Assembly: GCA_009835515.1 (NCBI GenBank)
Contig: VXXH01000735.1
Coordinates: forward strand, 1 to 6,464
Source: Candidatus Poribacteria bacterium
GTDB lineage: Bacteria > Poribacteria > WGA-4E > WGA-3G
Direction of reading: 5' to 3'
DNA length: 6,464 bases
Each line of letters begins with the position of its first letter. Position 1 is the first letter of the stretch. A program made the translations under genes and the position numbers. Positions 1-6,459 of this stretch are shown here, in pieces. The notes under the pieces were generated by a model, which worked only from the letters and a program-made list of their open reading frames with translations, did not search any database and was not told where the DNA came from.

Positions 1-2
1 TT

Positions 3-347
3 ATATTGCTAAAAAAGGAGCAGATAAATCCCTATATTGAGGAATCTTACGAACCGATAAATCGTGTTATTGCTCAGAAGAGTGTGTTTGTTCGACATCC
101 AGATGGTTTTATTGAACCCAGCGAGGACGATATTATCAATATTCCGGCTGATCTCAAGCAACCTATACTAAGGCACCTGCGAAATTTCCACGGTATATCT
201 GTTGAGACCATTTACAACGATATCCATGGTTTTATTAAAGATCAGACCATCCACATGGAAGTCTACATGGCGATTTACAAAGGTCTAATCCATGAACAAA
301 GAGGGAGTGTAGAGAATGGTGACTCCAACGCGGATGGCGCATTATGA
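3..347 (+). CDS. C-terminal part of an FRG-domain-like protein (partial at left edge)
   Basis: The frame is open to the left edge, with no stop before it. The TTG at 6 is therefore probably an internal leucine codon and the true start lies outside the window. The visible ~114 residues contain R-V-I-A-Q-K-S-V-F-V, then an acidic stretch, then L-K-Q-P-I-L-R-H-L-R-N-F-H-G-I-S with T-I-Y-N-D-I-H-G-F. This resembles the end of FRG domains, where an R-x-x-x-Q-x-x-x-F element is followed by an 'I-L-x-x-L ... S/T-I-Y/F-x-D-L-x-G-F' ending. The biochemical role of FRG domains is not settled and I assign none. After this the protein has a helix (about 264-305) that matches TPR helix A, then 13 unrelated residues and a TGA at 345-347. 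The stop overlaps the downstream TPR gene by 32 bases. It may be the front half of a broken FRG-TPR fusion. The family assignment is from memory of motif style. Confidence 0.6.
   Translation: MLLKKEQINPYIEESYEPINRVIAQKSVFVRHPDGFIEPSEDDIINIPADLKQPILRHLRNFHGISVETIYNDIHGFIKDQTIHMEVYMAIYKGLIHEQRGSVENGDSNADGAL
301..307 (+). promoter_or_regulatory. ribosome binding site of the TPR gene
   Basis: GAGGGAG lies eight bases before the ATG at 316, inside the upstream coding region. It supports 316 as a usable start and would allow translational coupling between the two overlapping frames. A TAG at 310-312 in the TPR frame means the reading frame cannot extend further upstream, so 316 is the first possible ATG. 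Confidence 0.55.
306..339 (+). other. 34-base frame-breaking segment inside a would-be TPR unit
   Basis: Codons 264-305 of the upstream frame encode 14 residues fitting TPR helix A (Y-M-A-I-Y-K-G...E-Q-R-G). Codons 340-399 of the downstream frame encode 20 residues fitting helix B (H-Y-E-E-A-V...R-P-N-F-A). Together they make exactly 34 residues. The two glycines, the helix B alanine and the proline stand at the same positions (7, 14, 19, 31) as in the 13 downstream units. The intervening 34 bases are not a multiple of three and encode nothing TPR-like in either frame. I see no clear target-site duplication at its edges. Confidence 0.55.
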
Positions 348-1959
348 AGAAGCCGTCAAGCACTATAGTAGAGCTGTTGAAATGCGACCAAACTTTGCCT
401 TACCGTACATCTATCGGGGTGATATTTACCGTAAGATGGACAAGTTTGATCTTGCTATTGACGACTATACGGAAGCCATTTTCTGGACCCGCCAACCCGC
501 AAGGGCTTATCACGGACGTGGTATGGCGCATGGTGCTAAAGGTGACATTGACAAAGCAATTGAAGATTTCACAAAGGCAATCCAATACGAACCGGACTAT
601 GCCGAAGCGTATTACCATCGCGGAAATTCTTATGTTATAAAAGACGAGCTTGATCGTGCCATTGAAGATTGCGATAAGGCGATACAACTTAATCCCGATA
701 CTGCTGATGCCTACTTAGTTCGCGGCAACGCTTACAGCAGTAAAGGTGAACTTGACTTCGCCGTTATGGATTATAGCAAAGCAATACGACTCAAGCCAGA
801 CTCTACTGATGCCTATGTTTTTCGTGGCAACGCTTATAGTAGTAAAGATGAGGTTGATAAAGCTATTACAGACTATACAAAAGCGTTGGAACTGAAGCCG
901 AATTACACTGATGTTTATGTTATTCGCGGCCACGTTCATTTGTTGAAAGGAGACTTTGACAGTGCTATTGCTGATTGTAATAAAGTGATGGAACTCAGAC
1001 CTGATGCTGCTGACCCTTATATCACTCGCGCAACTGCTTATAGTCTCAAAGGTGATTTTGATTCTGCTATTACAGACTGTAATGGCGCAGTAGAACGTAA
1101 TCCGAATGCGGCGGATGCATATCTCATTCTCGGCATGGCTTTCAGTAACAAAAACGATTTTGACTCGGCTATTGCAAACTATACAGAAGCAATAAAATTG
1201 CAACCCAATTACCTCAACGCACATTATGAGCGAGGCAACACTTACAGCAGTCGAGGCGACCTTAACGAAGCCATAGCAGACTATACGAAAGTAATTCGAC
1301 ATGTTCCAAATCACATCGAGTGCTATTTCAGCCGCGGTGTCGCTTACAACGAAAAAGGTCATTTTGATAAGGCTATTGCGGACTATACCATGGTCCTCAA
1401 ATTTCAACCCGATCATATTCCATCCTATGTCAATCGTGGCAACATTTATGGGACCAAAGGCGAGTCTGATTTAGCCATCGCGGATTATACGATGGCAATA
1501 CAACTTAACCCATTAATGGAGATATCGTATTATAATCGTGGTAGCGTTTATGGTAATAATGGAAACTTTGACATGGCTATCGCAGATTTTAATATGGCAA
1601 TACAACTCAACCCTCGTTATACAAGAGCTTATTATAGTCGCGCTAAGATATGGTTACACCAACGAGAGTGGGAGAAGGCGAAGGCGGATCTAACAGATGC
1701 TAAGGATATGAATGTAGACATTGTTGTTCTATTTCATAATGACTATCAAAGCATACCAGATTTTGAAAAGCAGATTGGTGTTAAATTACCTGATGACATT
1801 ACTACTTTGTTAATGCAACAGAAGGAAAAAACTCGAACTCAATCCGTGGAAGAAAATCTATTTCGACCCTCAAGCGAGATTGATCGTCGCTCGTTTGAAA
1901 AGATCGCGGAAATGCGGGCGCAGCAAGCAAGGTCAAATCCAACCGCTATACATATCTAA
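316..1959 (+). CDS. tetratricopeptide (TPR) repeat protein, 13 tandem units
   Basis: The 547 residues are almost entirely TPR. A lone helix B (about residues 9-28) is followed by 13 back-to-back units of exactly 34 residues from 29 to 470, then a 77-residue tail. The unit consensus is x-A-Y-x-x-R-G-x-x-Y-x-x-K-G-x-F-D-x-A-I-x-D-Y-x. TPR arrays fold into a right-handed superhelix that binds peptides or partner proteins, so a scaffold role is inferred; no catalytic motif is visible. There is no signal peptide or membrane segment, so it is probably cytoplasmic. The tail carries D-F-E-K-Q-I-G-V-K-L-P-D-D-I and then a charged, likely helical end rich in E, R and Q. The start at 316 has a good ribosome site, but the array lacks helix A of its first unit, which is found in the overlapping upstream ORF. 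It may therefore be the back half of a split FRG-TPR protein. Codons are more AT-rich than in the sulfatase downstream. Confidence 0.9.
   Translation: MVTPTRMAHYEEAVKHYSRAVEMRPNFALPYIYRGDIYRKMDKFDLAIDDYTEAIFWTRQPARAYHGRGMAHGAKGDIDKAIEDFTKAIQYEPDYAEAYYHRGNSYVIKDELDRAIEDCDKAIQLNPDTADAYLVRGNAYSSKGELDFAVMDYSKAIRLKPDSTDAYVFRGNAYSSKDEVDKAITDYTKALELKPNYTDVYVIRGHVHLLKGDFDSAIADCNKVMELRPDAADPYITRATAYSLKGDFDSAITDCNGAVERNPNAADAYLILGMAFSNKNDFDSAIANYTEAIKLQPNYLNAHYERGNTYSSRGDLNEAIADYTKVIRHVPNHIECYFSRGVAYNEKGHFDKAIADYTMVLKFQPDHIPSYVNRGNIYGTKGESDLAIADYTMAIQLNPLMEISYYNRGSVYGNNGNFDMAIADFNMAIQLNPRYTRAYYSRAKIWLHQREWEKAKADLTDAKDMNVDIVVLFHNDYQSIPDFEKQIGVKLPDDITTLLMQQKEKTRTQSVEENLFRPSSEIDRRSFEKIAEMRAQQARSNPTAIHI
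400..1725 (+). repeat. 13 x 102-base in-frame repeats encoding TPR units
   Basis: The repeat unit is 102 bases (34 codons), in perfect register from residue 29 to 470. Some copies keep similarity at the DNA level. The block GGCAACGCTTACAGCAGTAA in unit 4 (from 724) recurs with few changes in units 5 and 9. A 20-base block at 1492 recurs at 1594 with a single C/T difference, exactly 102 bases later. Units 6 and 7 share the protein string L-K-G-D-F-D-S-A-I. This fits growth by tandem duplication with later divergence. Confidence 0.85.
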
Positions 1960-2046
1960 TCTATCCCATCTCCAAGGCGGGACAGGTCTTGAACAATTAC
2001 TTGTTAATCTTAAAGTTGATTACCCATGGATTGATTGAGTCCATGT

Positions 2047-2050
2047 AGGA
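2047..2050 (+). promoter_or_regulatory. ribosome binding site of the sulfatase gene
   Basis: AGGA lies five bases before the ATG at 2056. The longer alternative start, TTG at 2035, has no comparable purine-rich site and would add seven residues ahead of the conserved sulfatase N terminus. I therefore prefer 2056. Confidence 0.5.
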
Positions 2051-2055
2051 ATACC

Positions 2056-3468
2056 ATGCCCTCAAAAAAACATCCCAATCTTCTCATCATCATGTCTGAC
2101 GAACACGCACCGATGTACAGCGGTCCGTACAGACACCCGCTTGTCCAGACACCGAATATGGACAGACTCGCTGAAGACGGTGTCACCTTCGCAAACGCTT
2201 ACTGCAATTCACCGCTCTGTATGCCGTCTCGGATGTCGTTTATGACGGGTCAGTATATCCACAAAATCGGGGCGTGGGACAACGCTGCACCCTTACGTCC
2301 AGATGCTGTTACATGGGCACACAGTCTGCGCGCGGTGGGCTACGATGTTGTGCTCTCTGGAAAACAGCATTTCGGTGGCATGGACCAACTCCACGGATTT
2401 CGCGCACAACTCGCTCGCGACCTACACGCAGAACGACAACACGGACTTACAGACTGGGATAACGGCACACCACCAGCAAACCGTCCATGGCAAGGACTGG
2501 CTCAGGCACGTCCGGGAACAACTGTGGAGATTGAAGTTGATGACCTCGCGGAGGCAGAGGCTTTGGCGTATCTCCGGGACCCGGCACGGAAGGAGCAGCC
2601 GTGGGCACTCAATGTCTCGTTTATCGCACCGCATTTCCCGCTCATCGTGCCACAACGGTTTTGGGACCTCTATCCGCTTGACGAAATTGATCTCCCCGAC
2701 ATTCCAGAGGGACACCTTGAAAACCAGCACCCGGTCTACCAACGGATGCGGCGTATGTTTGGTTGTGTTGATTTTCCAGAGGAACTCGTCCGTCGCGGAA
2801 GGGCTGGCTATTATGGATTGATTACCTACCTTGACGAAAAGATTGGCAACTTGCTTAAGACGCTTGAGGAGACCGGGCAGTCGGAGAATACGATTGTCAT
2901 CTATACCAGCGATCACGGTGAAATGAACGGCGAGCACGGCATGTGGCGGAAATCGAATTTCTATGAAGCATCCGCGCGTGTTCCCCTACAGATTATGTTC
3001 CCTGATGAGATGGCTGCGGGTAGACAGTTTGATGAAGTCGTTTCGCTTGTGGATTTAACGGCAACGCTTATTGATATTGCAGGCGCGCAGCCTGTACATC
3101 AACTTGATGGAGATAGTTTGTTGCCGTTGATGCAGCGCGCCAGAAGGGACTGGAAAGATTTTGCGTTCTCCGAATACCTTGCACACGGCGTTGAACGTCC
3201 CATGGCGATGCTGCGGAAGGGAGAATATAAATTCAACTATAGCCTCGGCGACCCACCAGAACTCTACAATATCGCTGAAGATCCGAGTGAATTTCGGAAT
3301 CTCGCCAATGACGAGGCATATCAAACGATTTGCCAAGAACTTGAGGCGCAACTATTAGCAGAGTGGGATCCAGCTGAAATCGAAAAGCAAGTTCGCGCGA
3401 GTCAAAAAGCCCGTATCCTGATTGATCAGGTCACTGAAGGACAATGGCGAAAACTTCCCAATAAGTAA
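2056..3468 (+). CDS. S1-family (formylglycine) sulfatase, choline-sulfatase-like
   Basis: This enzyme should hydrolyse a sulfate ester to free sulfate and an alcohol. Numbering from the ATG at 2056 (470 residues), the N-terminal strand ends in M-S-D-E-H with metal ligand Asp15. The signature C-M-P-S-R spans 55-59, and Cys55 would be oxidised to formylglycine by a maturase not present in this window. G-K-Q-H (Lys103, His105), S-D-H-G-E (Asp286, His287) and W-R-K (Lys299) complete the usual metal and sulfate pocket. The strings around the signature (C-N-S-P-L-C) and after it (G-A-W-D-N-A-A and D-Q-L-H-G-F) are in the style of choline-sulfatases (BetC). However, the protein ends soon after W-D-P-A-E-I...A-S-Q-K-A-R, without the C-terminal extension I recall in BetC, so choline specificity is doubtful. 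No signal peptide is visible, suggesting a cytoplasmic enzyme. The start could alternatively be the TTG at 2035. No bet genes or transporters are adjacent. Family is near certain; substrate is unknown. Confidence 0.93.
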   Translation: MPSKKHPNLLIIMSDEHAPMYSGPYRHPLVQTPNMDRLAEDGVTFANAYCNSPLCMPSRMSFMTGQYIHKIGAWDNAAPLRPDAVTWAHSLRAVGYDVVLSGKQHFGGMDQLHGFRAQLARDLHAERQHGLTDWDNGTPPANRPWQGLAQARPGTTVEIEVDDLAEAEALAYLRDPARKEQPWALNVSFIAPHFPLIVPQRFWDLYPLDEIDLPDIPEGHLENQHPVYQRMRRMFGCVDFPEELVRRGRAGYYGLITYLDEKIGNLLKTLEETGQSENTIVIYTSDHGEMNGEHGMWRKSNFYEASARVPLQIMFPDEMAAGRQFDEVVSLVDLTATLIDIAGAQPVHQLDGDSLLPLMQRARRDWKDFAFSEYLAHGVERPMAMLRKGEYKFNYSLGDPPELYNIAEDPSEFRNLANDEAYQTICQELEAQLLAEWDPAEIEKQVRASQKARILIDQVTEGQWRKLPNK

Positions 3469-3480
3469 CAGAGGGCGAAC

Positions 3481-3558
3481 GGAAGGATTATGTTGGAAGG
3501 CTGAAAGAATGGATCGGAGTGAACGATACACTTCCAACCTTCCAGTCTTCCTCTTTTT
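3481..3558 (+). terminator. inverted repeat plus T-run between convergent genes, probable terminator
   Basis: GTTGGAAG at 3492-3499 is the exact reverse complement of CTTCCAAC at 3531-3538. An outer GGAAG (3481-3485) can pair with CTTCC (3539-3543) if six bases bulge on the left. The apical part is a 31-base loop. TCTTCCTC and five T (3554-3558) follow. The position directly after the sulfatase stop and before the end of the opposite-strand gene fits a terminator. The T-run serves the + strand; on the - strand no T-run follows the stem. The long loop and bulge make this weaker than a classical intrinsic terminator. Confidence 0.42.
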
Positions 3559-3573
3559 ATCATAAGTGTGAAA

Positions 3574-6444
3574 TTATTTCCTGATGACCATCTTACGTGT
3601 TGCTGATGAATCAGGGGTGCTCAACTGGTAGAAATAGACACCTGAAGCGAGCCGTTCACCCAAATCATTACGTCCATCCCAGTAAGCAGCACGGGACTTC
3701 CCGATATAATACCCCGCCTGTTGGAATCCGAGATCCAAATGCCGGACAAGTTGTCCTGCTGATGAATAGATACGAATCGCGACTTCCGCGTCGTTTGCCA
3801 ATTGATAAGGCAACCACGTTTCTGGATTGAGCGGGTTCGGATAATTGGCAAGCAGTACAGTCCGTTTCGGGATCAGGTCAGCGGATGTGAGTCGAAGTTC
3901 GGTGAACGCTCGGTGAACGTCTGCGACACTGATTTCGTGTTGGAGTGTGCGAATCAGATCTCCAGTTGTGTCGCGTACTTCAATCGTCAGCGTATCACCA
4001 ACAGAGACAACGGCTTGGCGGTTCATATCTGCCCAAGCAGCATGAAAACCGTTAGCGGCAACCGCTTCGGCAACTCTGGCGTGTCTATTATAGACAGTGA
4101 GCGTCACGCCGCTAATGCCTTCAAGCTGCGCACGTAAAACAAATGCCCACGTCTTCGGTGTTGATGGCTGCAGCGGAGCCGCTGCTGTCGGTGGAGTGTT
4201 TTGCCAAGCACTACCACTGAAACTTACAGTCTTCGGTGTGCTGACGTTGACAATGTATCCTATTCCACCTGCAATCGGGAATCCGTTACCAGTAGAATTT
4301 GCCGTGAATCCGATGAATCGTTGCGTAGCGGCATCGAATTCAATAACAGTCGTCGCACCAGTTTTTTCCATGAATGAACGTGCTGTGTAAGGTTCGTTTG
4401 GCATGAGCGGTAAGCTGATCATGTTCAAACCTGTACTGAGTGCTATATCGAACGCGTTTTCGTCTGCCACCGGCACAACCAGACTGTCGGCACGAAATGC
4501 GAGGTTCTGAATACGTTCATCGTTTTCGGGGCCAACATCCACCATGTCAAACGGTGTTTCGGCGAAGTTCGCCGCGAGGTATTCGGCGAGCGCATCTTGC
4601 TCTGTCCCGGGATTAGTGAAGGTTGCCTGTCCACCAGACTGCTCCTCTGTCATCGTTTCAGTAAGGTCAACGCGATGCGTATTCGGAAAATTAGCATACG
4701 GATAGTCATCTCCGCCATCGACAAGGAATGTGATCGTGACCATTCGGAACGTGCGATCCGCGTCTCCGACCAGTTCACCGTTCTGGACAATTATGTCCAT
4801 CGGATTTCCATCCGTGTCGGTGATGACAAGCGACTGAACCCGTGAACCCTCTGGCAGTGAAGTATCAAAACTGAACGCCATGCCTGCGATTTGTGCGAAA
4901 CGTCCGGGGGTTGAGCCTTCACCGGATGCAGCAACTGTGTGTTCGATGACTTCAAGCAGTTCCGCTGCGGTTAAGGTCAAAAGGGTCAATCCGTTGTTGA
5001 ACCGAAGCGTATTTTCGATGTCAATTTGTGAAATCTGACCCATCGTTTTACCGACCAAGGCGTTTGCTGGTGGAGGGAGCAATTCGCCATAAGCAGCCAC
5101 GCCAATCGGTGCACGAATGCCTCCGCCATTTTTCAAGGACACAACGACGCTTGGGTCAACTTGTTGCCCCGCAGCAAGGTTTGCCTCAGCGATTAGGTTA
5201 CCGATGTTTGTTTCCTCTGTGCGGACAGCACCGCGGTTCCCGTTCAAATAGACACTCGTCTGTCCAAAGATATTACCGTCCTTTGCAGTCACGACATTCC
5301 GTACTGCTTCGGTAATTTCGACCACGCGTGCTGCAGGTTCCGCATTACCGGTGTCTACAACACCTTGTTCGTCGGTGACAAAGGCACCGCTAACTGTAGC
5401 GTCAATCGATTCGGCAACTAAGACACCGGACGCATCAAAATCAACGACCAACCTTCCGACGTATCGGTAATTCCCATCTGTACCGACGATCGCAATCGGT
5501 TCGCCTGATGCGGATTGCGTCAAGATTGGATAGGGACGCTCTGCGGTATCGCCAGAGTGGAGGCGATCGGTTTCATCGGCGAGGAGCGTGTTTGAACCAC
5601 CCGCAATGATAATATCAACATCTTTCACGTGGACCGCAATTGCTTCATCAAGGCTAATCTGTTGGAGATGTCCGGTAAGAATAATTTTATTGATGCCTGT
5701 TGCTGTCAGTGCGTCAACGGATTCTTGAACGATAGCTGCCAATGCTGCTATATCATTGGGATCTGCCGGTGCAATGCCGACGTTCCCAGGTACGGAAAGA
5801 CTGCCGAGCTGTGGCGTTGTCATACCGACAACCCCAACCTTTTCGCCCGAAGGCATTGTGATAACCACACTCTTAGTGATACTGTTCGGAATTGTACTCG
5901 CTTCCTGCCCTGGATCAACAACAAGGGAAGCGAGATTGCTATCAAGGCTGAAATCTAAGTTCGCGCTCAAGAATGGGAACGCTGTTCCAACATAATCTCT
6001 ATCTGCTGCAATCAAACTCGCAAGTGTACCGGTCCCTGCGTCAAATTCGTGATTTCCAAGGGCACCCGCCATGAAGCCCATCGCGTTGAGCATCAGAATA
6101 TCGGCGCGTCCTGAGCCTTCTCGTCCTAATACTTCACGAAGGCTCCCGTTATTGGCAGCTGCGAAAAACGGACCCGGAATATAGCTATCACCAGCACCGA
6201 TGATCACTGTGTTTTCGACCTCGGTTTTGAGCGCGTTCAGCACCGATGAGAAGCGAGGCGCGTTTTCGAGTGCTTCAACGCCGCCCTCCATGTCTGCTGC
6301 GTGGAGCAGTTGAAGTCTAAAACTCTCTCCGTTTTCGGAAAAGGCAGGCGTGAGAATACCTAACAGGAAAATTGGGAAAACTATTTTTGTAATTTGGGCT
6401 TTCAGCCCTACAACATTCGGAACGAAAGGTTCCTTATTCTGCAT
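3574..6444 (-). CDS. exported UshA/5'-nucleotidase-like metallophosphoesterase with C-terminal FlgD-like/T9SS-type sorting domain
   Basis: This 956-residue protein has an ATG at 6444 and an AAGGAG site nine bases upstream. Residues 1-36 look like a signal peptide with a long N-region, hydrophobic core 21-33 and possible cleavage after A-F-S. Residues ~42-335 form a metallophosphoesterase domain: D-M-E (Asp51, Glu53), G-D-S (Asp86), G-N-H-E-F-D (Asn131, His132) and T-G-H (His259). Residues ~390-650 form a 5'-nucleotidase C-terminal domain with G-N-L-I-A-E-A, K-N-G-G-G-I-R (Arg444), F-N-N-G (482-485) and G-G-D-D-Y-P-Y (577-583). Residues ~664-750 are a separate module beginning F-D-I-A-L-S-T-G-L-N-M-I-S-L-P. 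Residues ~765-850 look beta-rich. Residues ~862-956 are a FlgD Ig-like or T9SS type A-like tail (Y-P-N-P-L-N-P, W-D-G-R-N, A-S-G-V-Y-F-Y, R-K-M-V-I-R-K). The likely role is extracellular or surface release of phosphate from nucleotides or other phosphoesters. Two metal positions differ from UshA, so it could be an alkaline-phosphatase-like variant. It is convergent with the sulfatase; its promoter lies outside the window. Confidence 0.9.
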   Translation of the reverse strand: MQNKEPFVPNVVGLKAQITKIVFPIFLLGILTPAFSENGESFRLQLLHAADMEGGVEALENAPRFSSVLNALKTEVENTVIIGAGDSYIPGPFFAAANNGSLREVLGREGSGRADILMLNAMGFMAGALGNHEFDAGTGTLASLIAADRDYVGTAFPFLSANLDFSLDSNLASLVVDPGQEASTIPNSITKSVVITMPSGEKVGVVGMTTPQLGSLSVPGNVGIAPADPNDIAALAAIVQESVDALTATGINKIILTGHLQQISLDEAIAVHVKDVDIIIAGGSNTLLADETDRLHSGDTAERPYPILTQSASGEPIAIVGTDGNYRYVGRLVVDFDASGVLVAESIDATVSGAFVTDEQGVVDTGNAEPAARVVEITEAVRNVVTAKDGNIFGQTSVYLNGNRGAVRTEETNIGNLIAEANLAAGQQVDPSVVVSLKNGGGIRAPIGVAAYGELLPPPANALVGKTMGQISQIDIENTLRFNNGLTLLTLTAAELLEVIEHTVAASGEGSTPGRFAQIAGMAFSFDTSLPEGSRVQSLVITDTDGNPMDIIVQNGELVGDADRTFRMVTITFLVDGGDDYPYANFPNTHRVDLTETMTEEQSGGQATFTNPGTEQDALAEYLAANFAETPFDMVDVGPENDERIQNLAFRADSLVVPVADENAFDIALSTGLNMISLPLMPNEPYTARSFMEKTGATTVIEFDAATQRFIGFTANSTGNGFPIAGGIGYIVNVSTPKTVSFSGSAWQNTPPTAAAPLQPSTPKTWAFVLRAQLEGISGVTLTVYNRHARVAEAVAANGFHAAWADMNRQAVVSVGDTLTIEVRDTTGDLIRTLQHEISVADVHRAFTELRLTSADLIPKRTVLLANYPNPLNPETWLPYQLANDAEVAIRIYSSAGQLVRHLDLGFQQAGYYIGKSRAAYWDGRNDLGERLASGVYFYQLSTPDSSATRKMVIRK

Positions 6445-6453
6445 CAGAGAATG

Positions 6454-6459
6454 CTCCTT
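6454..6459 (-). promoter_or_regulatory. ribosome binding site of the nucleotidase-like gene
   Basis: On the minus strand this reads AAGGAG, nine bases before the ATG at 6444. It is a strong Shine-Dalgarno match and fixes the start of the exported phosphoesterase, placing the signal peptide at its N terminus. Confidence 0.75.

Noticed and set aside
313..344. Programmed ribosomal frameshifting joining the FRG-like and TPR frames
   Set aside because: Both frames are open only between 313 and 344, and I see no slippery heptamer or strong downstream structure there. A shift would also leave extra residues inside the TPR unit. A 34-base insertion plus reinitiation at 316 explains the layout better.
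715..1416. 233-codon open frame on the minus strand across the TPR array
   Set aside because: Its translation is a mirrored repeat of the TPR units with a 34-residue period and no recognisable domain. The periodic, stop-poor antisense frame is a by-product of the repeats.
400..1725. CRISPR-like array because of regular repeats
   Set aside because: The period is exactly 34 codons in an open frame and the units are degenerate at the DNA level with no unique spacers. These are protein repeats.
1992..2005. AACAA-TTAC-TTGTT hairpin after the TPR gene as a terminator
   Set aside because: The stem is only five A/T-rich pairs and no T-run follows, so it would be too weak to terminate transcription.
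1989..2034. Sigma70-type promoter before the sulfatase (TTGAAC at 1989 and TAATCT at 2005)
   Set aside because: The spacing between the two boxes is about 10 bases instead of 16-18, and no other pair with suitable spacing stands out.
2303..2937. Long alternative frames on both strands within the sulfatase (2303-2821 +, 2422-2937 -)
   Set aside because: They lie wholly inside a gene with all catalytic motifs intact. Their translations are basic and low in structure, and they have no supporting start context.
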